Assembly: GCA_944326015.1 (NCBI GenBank)
Contig: CALVCJ010000011.1
Location: 1-40,451, forward strand
Source of the DNA: Candidatus Gastranaerophilales bacterium
Lineage (GTDB): Bacteria > Cyanobacteriota > Vampirovibrionia > Gastranaerophilales > Gastranaerophilaceae
Length of the DNA: 40,451 nucleotides
Reading direction: 5' to 3'
Shown: positions 13,145-21,626 of the stretch, piece by piece
How the letters are laid out: each line of letters begins with the position of its first letter
How positions within the stretch are numbered: position 1 is the first letter of the stretch
Notes under the pieces: model-generated
What the model saw: only the letters and a program-made list of their open reading frames with translations
Databases searched by the model: none
Told to the model about the DNA's origin: nothing
Position numbers and translations under genes: made by a program

Positions 13145-15040
13145 ATGAATAAAAGTCAGTCTGCAGGCATGTACATTGTATTATCAATTGTTGTACTCCT
13201 TTTTGTATCATCAGTATTTTTATCGGCGCCGACTACAAAAGTAACCGAAATTTCATATTCAAATTTTTTGGAAAGACTCAGTAAAGGTGAATTCAAAAAA
13301 ATAGAAAAAGCAGATGACTACTTGTTGGCAATTCCTGTCAACCAGCCGGAGCAAAGTGCTAACACAACAGCACCGACAGTAAATAATCCTTTCGGAGTTG
13401 CAGAACAAAAAGCTCCTATTATAAAATATAAAGTTCTAACACCTAATTTTGACCCTGATTTAATGAAAAAACTTGACGCTTCGAATGCAGAAGTTCAAAT
13501 TACACGCCCAACGGAATCATCCAAAGCAATAGGAAATATATTAAGCTATCTTTTACTTCCAATATTGCTTCTAGTATTTCTTGCAGTTATGGCAAAAAGT
13601 ATTCAGGCCGGCGGCTCTCAGGCAATGTCTTTCGGGAAAAGCAAGGCAAAAATGCTTCTTGACAGCAAAGTAAAAACTACATTTAAAGATGTAGCAGGGA
13701 TTGACGAGGAGAAAAAGGAATTAGAAGAAATTGTTGACTTCTTGAAAAACGGCGATAAATATATAAAACTCGGAGCTAGAATTCCTAAAGGCGTTCTGCT
13801 TGTAGGTCCTCCCGGAACAGGTAAAACTTTAATGGCAAAAGCCGTTGCAGGTGAAGCCGGAGTTCCTTTCTTTTCTATCAGCGGTTCTGATTTCGTTGAA
13901 ATGTTTGTAGGCGTTGGTGCAAGCCGTGTCAGAGATTTGTTTGAACAGGCGAAAAAACACCAGCCCTGTATTATATTCATTGATGAAATTGACGCTGTAG
14001 GCAGACAAAGAGGTGCCGGTATGGGCGGCGGACACGATGAACGCGAACAGACACTGAACCAATTGCTCGTTGAAATGGACGGATTTGATGAAAATACAAA
14101 TATCATAGTAATTGCGGCAACAAACAGACCTGATATTTTAGATAACGCCTTATTAAGACCGGGCAGATTTGACAGGCAGATTTATATTAATGCGCCTGAT
14201 GTAAGAGGCAGAGAACAGATTTTAAAGGTTCACGCCAAAAACAAACAGCTTGAACCGGAAGTTGATTTGAAAACACTTGCAAAACGTACACCGGGATTCA
14301 CGGGCGCCGATTTGCAAAACTTGCTGAATGAAGCTGCACTTCTTGCGGCACGCCATAACAAAGATAAAATTTCAATGGAAGATATTGATAATTCTATTGA
14401 CAGAGTTATTGCAGGCATTGAAAAGAAAAGCAAAGTTATGACTGATGAAGATAAGGAATTAACTTCATATCACGAAGTCGGCCATGCTCTTCTTGCGAAA
14501 TTATTGAAAGATGCTGACGAGCTTCATAAAGTTTCCATCATTCCGCGCGGATACGCACTTGGTGTTACGTGGACAAAACCTAAAGATGAAAAAGTACACA
14601 CAAATAAAGCAAAACTTTTAGCACAGATTACAGTTTCTTTAGGCGGAAGAGCGGCTGAAGAAATAGTTTACGGCAAAGACAGAGTAAGCACAGGCGCTTC
14701 ACAAGATCTTATAAACGTAACAAACATCGCAAGAAAAATGGTTACAGCATGGGGCATGTCCGATAAACTCGGCAACATGGCTTACGGAAAAAATCAGGAA
14801 AATGTATTTATGGGCAGAGATTTCGGCCACCAGAGAGATTATTCGGAGCAGGTAGCCTTTGAAATTGATGAAGAAATGAAAAACATCGTTGATACAAAGT
14901 ATGAAGAAGCAAAAAAATTATTAAATGAAAACAGAGATATGCTGGAAGCAATTTCAAAAGAACTTCTTGATAAAGAAACAATAGATGCTGACGAATTTCA
15001 GGAAATTATGAACAGAGTGGCAAGTGAAAGACAAAGTTAA
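13145..15040 (+). CDS. ftsH: ATP-dependent zinc metalloprotease FtsH
   Basis: Membrane-anchored AAA+ protease that degrades unassembled or damaged membrane proteins and some cytosolic regulators. The 631-residue protein has TM1 (about 9-27), a periplasmic region and TM2 (about 131-150). Then come the AAA domain with Walker A GPPGTGKT (from residue 221), Walker [10 protein letters not shown] and the second-region-of-homology Arg motif ([18 protein letters not shown]), and the M41 peptidase domain with zinc motif HEVGH (443-447). Length and order are normal. The last 17 nt overlap the GTG start of the AcsD-like gene. The two following genes are thus probably co-transcribed with it. Confidence 0.97.
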   Translation: MNKSQSAGMYIVLSIVVLLFVSSVFLSAPTTKVTEISYSNFLERLSKGEFKKIEKADDYLLAIPVNQPEQSANTTAPTVNNPFGVAEQKAPIIKYKVLTPNFDPDLMKKLDASNAEVQITRPTESSKAIGNILSYLLLPILLLVFLAVMAKSIQAGGSQAMSFGKSKAKMLLDSKVKTTFKDVAGIDEEKKELEEIVDFLKNGDKYIKLGARIPKGVLLVGPPGTGKTLMAKAVAGEAGVPFFSISGSDFVEMFVGVGASRVRDLFEQAKKHQPCIIFIDEIDAVGRQRGAGMGGGHDEREQTLNQLLVEMDGFDENTNIIVIAATNRPDILDNALLRPGRFDRQIYINAPDVRGREQILKVHAKNKQLEPEVDLKTLAKRTPGFTGADLQNLLNEAALLAARHNKDKISMEDIDNSIDRVIAGIEKKSKVMTDEDKELTSYHEVGHALLAKLLKDADELHKVSIIPRGYALGVTWTKPKDEKVHTNKAKLLAQITVSLGGRAAEEIVYGKDRVSTGASQDLINVTNIARKMVTAWGMSDKLGNMAYGKNQENVFMGRDFGHQRDYSEQVAFEIDEEMKNIVDTKYEEAKKLLNENRDMLEAISKELLDKETIDADEFQEIMNRVASERQS

Positions 15041-15713
15041 GTATATACTGCAGATTCCTGTTTGCGAAGTTGAAAAAAATTTTAATACTGACTGTGATAT
15101 TTTAGGCATAAAGTTTACCATCGAGAATTGGGAAAATGAATTAGCGGCTTTTAAAAATCTTCTTCAGAAAATCAAAAAGCCGCTCATGCTCAGAGGGTGC
15201 GGTGAAGATTCAATTGATATGACGCTTCTGTCTCAAGTTATGGATATCATTGACAGGGAATGCATAATAGGTATTGCTAACGAAAATAATTACAAAAGTA
15301 TTGTACCTGCAGTGATAAAAGGCAGACACAAACTGATTATCCGTACCCCGATTGATATTAACCTTGCAAAAGAAATGAATATTTTAACATCAGATATGGG
15401 ACTGGGGTTAGATAAAATATTAATTGATACGGATATCGGAGGACTAGGATACGGTTTTGAATACGGCTACAGTATAATGGAAAAAATTAAACTTGAAGGA
15501 ACTTGCTCTGATAATAAACTGGGCGACAAATATCTGAATATGCCTTTAATTTCTTTTGCACCGGAAGAAACAGCCAAAACCAAAGAAGCAAAAGATGAAA
15601 ATCTCGCTTTATACCTTGAAATTGCTTCTGCTGCGGGAGTACTGGCCGCAGGAGCCGATTACATAGTAATGACAAAACAGCAGGCTGTAAATGTAATGAA
15701 AGGATTGGTATGA
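15024..15713 (+). CDS. Corrinoid iron-sulfur protein small-subunit homologue (AcsD/CdhD-like)
   Basis: A 229-residue protein related to the TIM-barrel subunit of the corrinoid iron-sulfur protein, which carries methyl groups on cobalamin in the acetyl-CoA (Wood-Ljungdahl) pathway. Family motifs include [19 protein letters not shown], then [20 protein letters not shown] and a C-terminal [14 protein letters not shown] block. It is clearly shorter than typical AcsD/CdhD proteins (roughly 300 or more residues), lacking much of the N-terminal part. The GTG start overlaps the end of ftsH by 17 nt, and its stop overlaps the next ATG (ATGA). No CO dehydrogenase or acetyl-CoA synthase gene is in the window. 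A role in methyl transfer is inferred. Confidence 0.75.
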   Translation: MKDKVKYILQIPVCEVEKNFNTDCDILGIKFTIENWENELAAFKNLLQKIKKPLMLRGCGEDSIDMTLLSQVMDIIDRECIIGIANENNYKSIVPAVIKGRHKLIIRTPIDINLAKEMNILTSDMGLGLDKILIDTDIGGLGYGFEYGYSIMEKIKLEGTCSDNKLGDKYLNMPLISFAPEETAKTKEAKDENLALYLEIASAAGVLAAGADYIVMTKQQAVNVMKGLV

Positions 15714-16840
15714 CAGAACTTTCGGGATTGCAAATTTTTAAATATCTTCCGGCAGCCAAAAAAGCTGAACATACCAATTGCAAGATGTGCGGCTGTCCGA
15801 CATGTATGGCTTTTGCGCTAAAACTTGCAAAACACAATATTGATATCGAAAACTGCCCTTATGTGTCTGACGAATTAAAAAAAATTTGTGAACAAAATTC
15901 AAAAGAACCCCAAAAAACAGTTGATATAAACGGAGTTAAAATCGGCGGAGAAAATGTTTTATACAGGCACGAAAAAACTTTTATCAACAAAACCGCTATT
16001 GCGGTCATAATTGATTTATCCGAACACGATTGGAAAGAAAAATTTGAACAGGTAAAAAATTTTGAAATTACCAGAGTAAACGAACATTTAAAAATTGATT
16101 TAATTATTACTAAAAACGGTAGTCTGCCGGACTGTATAACTTACGAAGATTATAAAAAACTCCCAATCAAAGAAATAGTTAATGAAAAATTTTCAAAAAC
16201 ATCAAAAGAACTTATTGATACACGCAAAAAAGCCGTTTTAGAAAAAGATGAAAACTATTCATCTCCTGTCTGCGTTTATTTTAAACACACCGGAGATTTA
16301 AACCAGCTCTGCGCCGAAGCATCTTATTATATTTGTAAATACGCTAATATGCTTGTTTTTGAAGATTTTGATCCGTATTTGATAACAGCACTTATGACTT
16401 TAAGACAAAACATTTTCACAGATCCGCAGAAACCTCTGCAGGTAGAACCTAAAATTTATGAATTTAACAATCCCGATGAAAATTCGCTCATATTTATGAC
16501 AACAAATTTTGCACTTACATTCTTTGCGGTCGCAAATGAGCTCGAAGGCCTGCCTGTCCCGTCATACCTAATCGTAACTCCGGCAGAAGGCATGAGCGTT
16601 TTAACTGCATGGTCAGCAGAAAAATTCACGGCAAAAATGGTTGCAAAAACTTTAAAAAAATTCGACTTTGCAAATAAAGTCAAAAATAGAAAAATAATTA
16701 TCCCCGGACTTTTAGCCCACATGAAAGACGAACTTCAGGAAGAAGTTAAAGACTTTGAAATAATTGTCGGCACGGTAGACGCCTTTGCAATCGGCGATTT
16801 TGTAAAAAATTTAAAAATTCGGCATCAGCAGTCAGCCTAA
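15710..16840 (+). CDS. Corrinoid iron-sulfur protein large-subunit homologue (AcsC/CdhE-like)
   Basis: A 376-residue partner of the preceding gene. Residues 1-55 are the 4Fe-4S domain with Cys24-x2-Cys27-x4-Cys32-x16-Cys49, the spacing of AcsC/CdhE. The middle is a reduced barrel. The C-terminal 120 residues match the cobalamin-contact domain well (TTNFALTFFAVANELE, VPSYLIVTPAEGMSVLTAWS, KIIIPGLLAHMKDELQEE). The protein is shorter than usual (about 440 residues). Translational coupling with the AcsD-like gene (ATGA) supports a heterodimer. It may serve methionine or acetyl-CoA methyl transfer, or a repurposed role. Its stop shares bases with the stop of the convergent HTH gene. Confidence 0.8.
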   Translation: MTELSGLQIFKYLPAAKKAEHTNCKMCGCPTCMAFALKLAKHNIDIENCPYVSDELKKICEQNSKEPQKTVDINGVKIGGENVLYRHEKTFINKTAIAVIIDLSEHDWKEKFEQVKNFEITRVNEHLKIDLIITKNGSLPDCITYEDYKKLPIKEIVNEKFSKTSKELIDTRKKAVLEKDENYSSPVCVYFKHTGDLNQLCAEASYYICKYANMLVFEDFDPYLITALMTLRQNIFTDPQKPLQVEPKIYEFNNPDENSLIFMTTNFALTFFAVANELEGLPVPSYLIVTPAEGMSVLTAWSAEKFTAKMVAKTLKKFDFANKVKNRKIIIPGLLAHMKDELQEEVKDFEIIVGTVDAFAIGDFVKNLKIRHQQSA

Positions 16841-17040
16841 TCAGGAGTAAACTCAAGCAGGTCAGAAATTCTGCAGTTGAAATATTTACATAATAAGTCT
16901 AAAGTTTTGGCATCAAAGGCAGTTGTCTTGTTATTTCTCCAACGAGATAACGTATTTCTGCCTATTCCTGTCTTGAGTGCTATTTCCTTTGCTGTTGCTT
17001 TATGCTGCCAAATTAAATCATCAAGTTTACAAACTATCAT
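16837..17040 (-). CDS. Small XRE/Cro-type HTH regulator
   Basis: A 67-residue protein consisting of one helix-turn-helix domain: WQHKATAKEIALKTGIGRNT (helices 2-3), LSRWRNN (recognition/turn) and LLCKYFNCRISDLLEF. It resembles the Cro-like regulators annotated as HTH_26 or YozG-like. There is no ribosome binding site; a perfect TATAAT on the minus strand (17047-17052) is 6 nt before the ATG, suggesting a leaderless mRNA. It is divergent from the 63-residue orphan gene, whose promoter carries two TGCACTATA repeats, the probable operator. Confidence 0.8.
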   Translation of the reverse strand: MIVCKLDDLIWQHKATAKEIALKTGIGRNTLSRWRNNKTTAFDAKTLDLLCKYFNCRISDLLEFTPD

Positions 17041-17046
17041 AATAAA

Positions 17047-17052
17047 ATTATA
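17047..17052 (-). promoter_or_regulatory. -10 box of the HTH gene, predicted leaderless
   Basis: Perfect TATAAT on the minus strand, 6 nt before the ATG at 17040. No good -35 hexamer is seen at 16-18 bp, so activation or an extended contact may be needed. Confidence 0.45.
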
Positions 17053-17069
17053 GATTTATTTTAAATAAC

Positions 17070-17108
17070 TTGACATTTTGCACTATATATGGTATTTTAT
17101 GCACTATA
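17070..17108 (+). promoter_or_regulatory. Promoter with two TGCACTATA operator repeats
   Basis: TTGACA (17070-17075), a 17-bp spacer and TATTTT (17093-17098). TGCACTATA occurs at 17079-17087, inside the spacer, and at 17100-17108, just after the -10. The 21-bp period is two helical turns, so a dimer or two subunits could bind one DNA face and block polymerase. Confidence 0.65.
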
Positions 17109-17137
17109 AAAGAGGCATTAAATTAAAGAAGGTTTAT

Positions 17138-17329
17138 ATGATTTGGAATATTATGAATTGGATGCTTGAACTTGAAGAGTGTTTTGTGCTTACAGTAAAA
17201 AAAATTTTTCTCATTAACGCCCTTATACAAATGGAAGACATAGTTCCAGAAAACACACTATACCTTTATCATATTAGAAACTGGCAGTATGACCTTGCAG
17301 ACATCATTGAGTTTTACTATGCCTTATAG
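17138..17329 (+). CDS. Small orphan protein under HTH control
   Basis: A 63-residue protein I do not recognise. It is rich in Trp, Tyr, Leu and Ile (MIWNIMNWMLELEE..., ending IIEFYYAL), contains one cysteine and has no clear signal peptide. The ATG at 17138 has AAAGAAGG at good spacing; longer readings start inside the promoter and are rejected. With the divergent HTH regulator and operator repeats it forms a compact two-gene unit. It could be the effector of a toxin-antitoxin-like pair or a small regulator; neither is shown. Confidence 0.6.
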   Translation: MIWNIMNWMLELEECFVLTVKKIFLINALIQMEDIVPENTLYLYHIRNWQYDLADIIEFYYAL

Positions 17330-17362
17330 CAAAAATTTTTTTTTACGTTTTTTCATATTCTT

Positions 17363-17746
17363 ATGAAAATTTCAAACTGTAAAAATAATCCAAATTTTAA
17401 CGGATTATATTTCAAAAATGTTTCGCCGGAAATCTCGAGCGTCCTGAAAAATTCCCCTGTAGTTCAAAATCTGGGAAACAATTATGATGTTTTTATTTCG
17501 CAATATGAAAAACGCACCAGAGGAGATTTTGGCAGAGCAGTTGAATATGGACTTAAATATAAAATTCAAGAAATTACTCCGAATTTATTTCATAAAAAAC
17601 CTGAATTTAACGTACAAGGCTCATCCGATTTTGCTTTGAACCCCAAACTTTACACAAACAGAGAAGATATAGAAAAAACTATTATAGACGACCTTGTAAA
17701 AGAAGCTGAATTAATTGACGAAAAATTTTTTAAAAATTTTAAATAA
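17363..17746 (+). CDS. Orphan protein with NPNF-type N-terminus
   Basis: A 127-residue protein of unknown function. It begins MKISNCKNNPNFNGLYFKN, a short N-terminal motif of the type seen in several orphan proteins of this kind of genome, followed by a soluble, charged body. There is no membrane segment after the N-terminus and no catalytic motif I can name. No clear ribosome binding site is visible. Its 3' end overlaps the convergent fliR-like gene by 8 nt. Coding potential is supported by length and normal codon use. Confidence 0.6.
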   Translation: MKISNCKNNPNFNGLYFKNVSPEISSVLKNSPVVQNLGNNYDVFISQYEKRTRGDFGRAVEYGLKYKIQEITPNLFHKKPEFNVQGSSDFALNPKLYTNREDIEKTIIDDLVKEAELIDEKFFKNFK

Positions 17747-18518
17747 TCTTTGCAAACGACAAAAAATAATCCGATATTATATTCACAAGCATTGGCAAAA
17801 TCCAAACAAGAATTGCCGCTCCTAACACAGGTTTGAAAAGAAAGCTTAATTGAAAAACATTTACCTGCGGAGCTGTTTTTGAAATTACCCCAAGGATAAT
17901 ATCCTGTCCCAAAGTCGCAAGAAGTATGGGAGAAGCTATTTGTAACCCCATAAATAAAACATTTGACGATAACTCAACCATATAATCCATGTTCACAAGC
18001 TGTTTCAACGGTATAATCGTTGCATCCAGCGGGAATATTTCAATGCTGCGCATAAGAGCGTGCAAAAGCCAGTAAATTCCGCCAAGCTGTATAAAAATTA
18101 TAAGCCCGAGAAGCTGAAAACATTTCCCGACAATCGAAACCTGTGAAGATGTAGTCGGATCCAAAACCATTGCAGACGAAAGCCCCATTTGCATATTAAT
18201 CATGTCACCACCCGCATCTACCGCTAACAAAATTAACTGCGCAATATATCCTATCATTGCCCCGACTACCATGTTCAAAAGAATTGAAAGTGCAAATGAT
18301 TCCTTAATTATTGTTACATCAGGTTTTATCGTACAAGTCAAAACTATAGTTATTAAGAATATAAGCCCGAGTTTTACCATACCCGGAATTTCTTTTCTGT
18401 TAAAAACAGGAGCCAGTCTGAAAAAACCAAGTAAACGCGCAAATATAAATATCCCGGCCGCAAGGTAGGCATTAAGCATTGGAAAAATTTTCATCAACTC
18501 TTCAATAAGTTCTTGCAA
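17739..18518 (-). CDS. fliR: Flagellar/type III export apparatus protein FliR
   Basis: Inner-membrane export-gate component, 259 residues. Six hydrophobic segments are visible. Family blocks include RLLGFFRLAPVFNRKEIPG near the N-terminus, GAMIGYIAQLILLAVDAGGD in the middle, and PQVNVFQLSFLFKPVLG near the C-terminus. A TTG start at 18518 is favoured: GGAAGG lies about 10 nt upstream, and the next ATG would remove part of the first helix. It is last in the minus-strand order SpoA protein, fliO, fliP, fliQ, fliR. FlhB and FlhA are not in the window, so a complete export system depends on genes elsewhere. Confidence 0.93.
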   Translation of the reverse strand: MQELIEELMKIFPMLNAYLAAGIFIFARLLGFFRLAPVFNRKEIPGMVKLGLIFLITIVLTCTIKPDVTIIKESFALSILLNMVVGAMIGYIAQLILLAVDAGGDMINMQMGLSSAMVLDPTTSSQVSIVGKCFQLLGLIIFIQLGGIYWLLHALMRSIEIFPLDATIIPLKQLVNMDYMVELSSNVLFMGLQIASPILLATLGQDIILGVISKTAPQVNVFQLSFLFKPVLGAAILVWILPMLVNIISDYFLSFAKII

Positions 18519-18548
18519 TCTTATTTACCTTCCTTTCACTCGTATTCT

Positions 18549-19037
18549 CTACCTGCCCAAAATCTGGTTTGTCTCAACAAAATTAGGACGCGGCATAGGA
18601 TTTTGCGGACTTGCATAGTATTTTGTCTTCTGCTGCTGATCTATAAAAGGTACTTTCCCCGGATTCTTCATAATTTCATCAATATCCGGCACATTTTTAA
18701 ATTTATCATTCATTTCATGCTCAAAAGGCGTTGTATATTTAAAATAATCGGCAGGAAGAACATACGCATCATTTTTAGAAACAAGATTAAAAGCCATTGC
18801 AAAACCGTCTGCCACAAACCCTTTCAGCATATTAATAAATCCGATGCCGCCGATTACAATAACAAGAAATACTCCGAGAATTTTCGGAGCAGCCGCAATG
18901 GTTTGTTCCTGAACCTGAGTAACAGCCTGCAAAATACCGACAACAAGACCTATGCCTGCTGCAACTAGTACACAGGGCATTGAAATTGCAAGCATTATCA
19001 AAAAGCCTTTTGCCAAGTATTCAATTAAAACTTCCAT
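18549..19037 (-). CDS. fliQ: Export apparatus protein FliQ with long C-terminal extension
   Basis: Residues 1-88 match FliQ/SctS: two membrane helices with ISMPCVLVAAGIGLVVGILQ and AVTQVQEQTIAAAPKILGVF. FliQ is normally about 89 residues, but this protein has 162. The extra 70 or so residues (about 90-162) are polar and proline/glutamine-containing, ending PRPNFVETNQILGR, and match nothing I know. The ATG has GAGG upstream. A family-2 type palindrome lies between it and fliP. The extension is in frame without a sign of frameshift. Confidence 0.88.
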   Translation of the reverse strand: MEVLIEYLAKGFLIMLAISMPCVLVAAGIGLVVGILQAVTQVQEQTIAAAPKILGVFLVIVIGGIGFINMLKGFVADGFAMAFNLVSKNDAYVLPADYFKYTTPFEHEMNDKFKNVPDIDEIMKNPGKVPFIDQQQKTKYYASPQNPMPRPNFVETNQILGR

Positions 19038-19241
19038 TGTTATACCTCATCTGTTAATGTTTAAATCTATAAATCACCCGAAAGTCCGGATGGTCACAGG
19101 AAAAGAGGGCAAGCTTTTATCGGCGACTTGCGCGAAAATAACTTTTGTAAAAAGCCTGACATCCTGCCCTCCTGACTTCTGTTCTTGTAGTTTCTCTTTT
19201 TGTATTTTTGGTCATTTTATTTCTCCTGTCATAAACAGCTT
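19038..19241. repeat. fliP-fliQ spacer with family-2 type palindrome
   Basis: About 200 nt without a gene. Positions 19085-19188 contain the family-2 arms (GAGGGCAAGC on the left, CATCCTGCCCTCCTGACTTC on the right) around a diverged loop. It again sits between two co-directional genes. Confidence 0.55.
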
Positions 19242-19883
19242 CTAATTATAGCTTGTAACCAGTCCCTGAACAATTAAAGCCCAGCCATCTACCGCAATAA
19301 ATATCAAAAGCTTAAACGGCAGTGATATAATAGTCGGTGACAGCATAAACATACCTAAAGCAAGCAATATATTTGCTACAACAAGGTCTAACACAATGAA
19401 CGGAACAAATATGATAAATCCGATTTCAAATGATGTTTTAAGTTCACTGATTATAAATGCCGGCGCAACCTGCCACACTGTTATTTCATCAGGACTTTTT
19501 GGCGGTGCTCCTTTTGAAGCTTCTATAAAAAATGCCAGATCACTTTCTCTCGTCTGTTTCATCATAAACTCTTTCAATGGCTTTGAGCCCTCATTTATTG
19601 CCTCGACAATATTTTGATTTTTATGATACGGAACTGCTCCCATTTCATACATTTTTTGAAAAGTTCCGCCCATTGTATAAAACGTCAAAATCATAGCAAG
19701 ACCAATTATAACAATAGATGGCGGAACCTGCTGAGTACCCATTGCTGTTTTCAACATTGAAAACACTATAACAAATCTCAAAAAACTTGTCATGCAGCAA
19801 AACACCAATGGCAGTAGTGAAAATACCGTCATTAATATAAGCATTTGTAACACAGGGTTCATATCTTTTATTATTGTATCCAT
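19242..19883 (-). CDS. fliP: Flagellar/type III export apparatus protein FliP
   Basis: Core export-gate subunit of 213 residues. Signature regions are FLRFVIVFSMLKTAMGTQQ with VPPSIVIIGLAMILTFYTMG, and the C-terminal AFIISELKTSFEIGFIIFVP followed by DLVVANILLALGMFMLSPTI. It begins directly at the first membrane helix without the cleavable signal peptide of enteric FliP, as in SctR-type and many other FliP proteins. The ATG has GAGG upstream. It lies 10 nt after fliO and upstream of fliQ. Confidence 0.95.
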   Translation of the reverse strand: MDTIIKDMNPVLQMLILMTVFSLLPLVFCCMTSFLRFVIVFSMLKTAMGTQQVPPSIVIIGLAMILTFYTMGGTFQKMYEMGAVPYHKNQNIVEAINEGSKPLKEFMMKQTRESDLAFFIEASKGAPPKSPDEITVWQVAPAFIISELKTSFEIGFIIFVPFIVLDLVVANILLALGMFMLSPTIISLPFKLLIFIAVDGWALIVQGLVTSYN

Positions 19884-19893
19884 ATTTGTGCCT

Positions 19894-20292
19894 CTAAATA
19901 TTATTTATTATGTTTTTAAAAACCTTTTTCTGACTTGCGCGCCCGTTTTGTGAAAAATTTACTATTGTAGGAAGATCATCTACACTGCAGGTACTTTTTA
20001 TCTTTTCTTTTTCAATCATGCCTGGCCTATTACATTTATCAACATTTCCAGCATCAAGTTTTGCAATAAGCGACGTCCTTCCAACATCCGAGGCTACAAG
20101 AAAGCGCTCTGCACCAGCTTTTATTACATAAAGATTTTTACGGGGGGCAAGATTTATACAATCCTCAACTTTTAAAAACTTTGAACGTGAACCGCTGCTG
20201 AAAGAAAATTTGTTATATACAATAACTGCCAGAAAAATAACTCCGACCATAGCTGCCGTATAAACTATAAAATTTATCAGATAACCTCCCAT
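19894..20292 (-). CDS. fliO: FliO-like export apparatus protein
   Basis: A 132-residue protein with one N-terminal membrane helix (about 4-25), then a basic stretch and a small domain with LKVEDCINLAPRKNLYVIKA and RFLVASDVGRTSLIAKLD, the usual FliO pattern of a beta-rich cytoplasmic domain. Its position between the SpoA protein and fliP is the canonical fliN-fliO-fliP order. FliO is a flagellar chaperone of FliP assembly and is normally absent from virulence-type secretion systems, so it argues for flagellar ancestry. AGGAGG precedes the ATG. Confidence 0.8.
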   Translation of the reverse strand: MGGYLINFIVYTAAMVGVIFLAVIVYNKFSFSSGSRSKFLKVEDCINLAPRKNLYVIKAGAERFLVASDVGRTSLIAKLDAGNVDKCNRPGMIEKEKIKSTCSVDDLPTIVNFSQNGRASQKKVFKNIINNI

Positions 20293-20312
20293 TATACCTC
20301 CTAAAAAAACGG

Positions 20313-21494
20313 TTATATATCCTCGTCTTCCAATTCAAAATCACTGTAATCAAATTCATCTTCTTCATCAGTCGTCTGCTCTTGTACAGGCTGTTGTTGT
20401 ACGGTAGAAGTTTCATCCTCATCGGTCTCTTCTTGGGCTGGAATTTCGACCTGAACATTATCAGCAGAAACTTGTGCTGCTGGTGTTTTTGCAATAACCT
20501 CTTCAATTTTTACACCATAACGATCATTTACGATTACAAGTTCACCGCGTGCAATTGGTTTATCCTCAACACTCAGTGTAACTTTATTATCATAAATCGA
20601 TGTTAAATCAACAACCAAACCTTCTTCTATATTTTTTAATTCTCCCAGGGTTATTTTCACAGTATCAAACTGAGCATTCATCTCAACTTCTATACTATCC
20701 CAAAGGTTAGTATTTTCATCTGTCATATCTTCTCCTCCATCGTTTTCTACGGGCAGCACAAGTCCGGGATTCGGGTTTAAATTTATATCCTTTTTGTGTT
20801 CTCGAAATTTTAAAACCATACGCCTGATATCACTGTTATCAAAAACCACTATATCATCTGTTTCAATATTTTTTATGTCAATAAGTTTAAAACGGGTTGA
20901 ACCGATTTCAACTGCAGCTTCAATTATGCTCGACGAAAAATCCGTATAATTAAATTTGTCACCTTTAGATGTAACAATTTCTGGACTTAAAAGTTCTTGG
21001 GGCAAAGTTATTATAAATTTTGAGGCAGTGTTTGAGTCAATGTCTTTCAACAAAAATGTCAGATGTATAACATCAAAATTTGTACGCTTCAAAGCAGGTG
21101 GGGCAGGGATTAAATATCTTGAAAGCGCATTATACATATAATCATTAAACGAAGTGATTATTTTTGCTTCCAAATCGGTAAGCTTGTTTAAATTAAATTT
21201 TGTTCCTGATTTACCAAGAATCTTATCCAATAAAATTCCAACAGCCTTTTCCGACGTCCTGAAAAACATATCATGAAGTTTATCAATACGAATTTTGGTT
21301 ACAAAATAAGAATCTTTATCCATTAAAGTGTTAATATTTTTACTTATGCCGGCAAGAACAAATTTGAAACCCGGCAGAAAAAATTCATCAGAAGCAGACT
21401 GAACTGCAGGCGGAAAAGCATTACTAAACCAATTGTATTGCGCATACAATTCTTTATAATCCGTTGAATTGATATTTGTGTTTCCCGTATTCAA
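20313..21494 (-). CDS. Double SpoA-domain C-ring-like protein (FliM/FliN or SctQ type)
   Basis: A 393-residue protein. The N-terminal 190 residues resemble a degenerate CheC/FliM-middle type domain (IDKLHDMFFRTSEKAVGILL, TFLLKDIDSNTASKFIITLP). A first SpoA-like domain follows (about 195-245), then a linker, and a second, better SpoA domain (about 275-345: VEMNAQFDTVKITLGELKNI, then GLVVDLTSIYDNKVTLSVED and IARGELVIVNDRYGVKIEEV). The last 50 residues are very acidic and Gln/Glu-rich. Two SpoA domains on one chain are typical of SctQ or of a FliM-FliN fusion. The start is TTG 21494 with AAGGGA upstream. It is first in the export-gene run, divergent from hemW. Confidence 0.78.
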   Translation of the reverse strand: MNTGNTNINSTDYKELYAQYNWFSNAFPPAVQSASDEFFLPGFKFVLAGISKNINTLMDKDSYFVTKIRIDKLHDMFFRTSEKAVGILLDKILGKSGTKFNLNKLTDLEAKIITSFNDYMYNALSRYLIPAPPALKRTNFDVIHLTFLLKDIDSNTASKFIITLPQELLSPEIVTSKGDKFNYTDFSSSIIEAAVEIGSTRFKLIDIKNIETDDIVVFDNSDIRRMVLKFREHKKDINLNPNPGLVLPVENDGGEDMTDENTNLWDSIEVEMNAQFDTVKITLGELKNIEEGLVVDLTSIYDNKVTLSVEDKPIARGELVIVNDRYGVKIEEVIAKTPAAQVSADNVQVEIPAQEETDEDETSTVQQQPVQEQTTDEEDEFDYSDFELEDEDI

Positions 21495-21592
21495 AATTCT
21501 CTATCCCTTGTTCAAGTCTGTAATAATGAGCTTTTCCCATAAATACAATAGAATATTTGAGCAAACTTCACATCAATCATTTAATGGATATT

Positions 21593-21620
21593 TTGCAAAA
21601 ATCAAATTTTTCTATACAAT
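21593..21620 (+). promoter_or_regulatory. hemW promoter, predicted leaderless
   Basis: TTGCAA (21593-21598), a 16-bp spacer and TACAAT (21615-21620), 6 nt before the ATG at 21627. There is no Shine-Dalgarno. The geometry is the same as at uppS. Confidence 0.6.
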
Positions 21621-21626
21621 ATAACC

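Noticed and set aside
17739-21494. Virulence-type type III secretion system
   Set aside because: FliO is present and no secretin, needle or translocator gene is seen; flagellar ancestry is more likely, though the double-SpoA protein keeps the question open.
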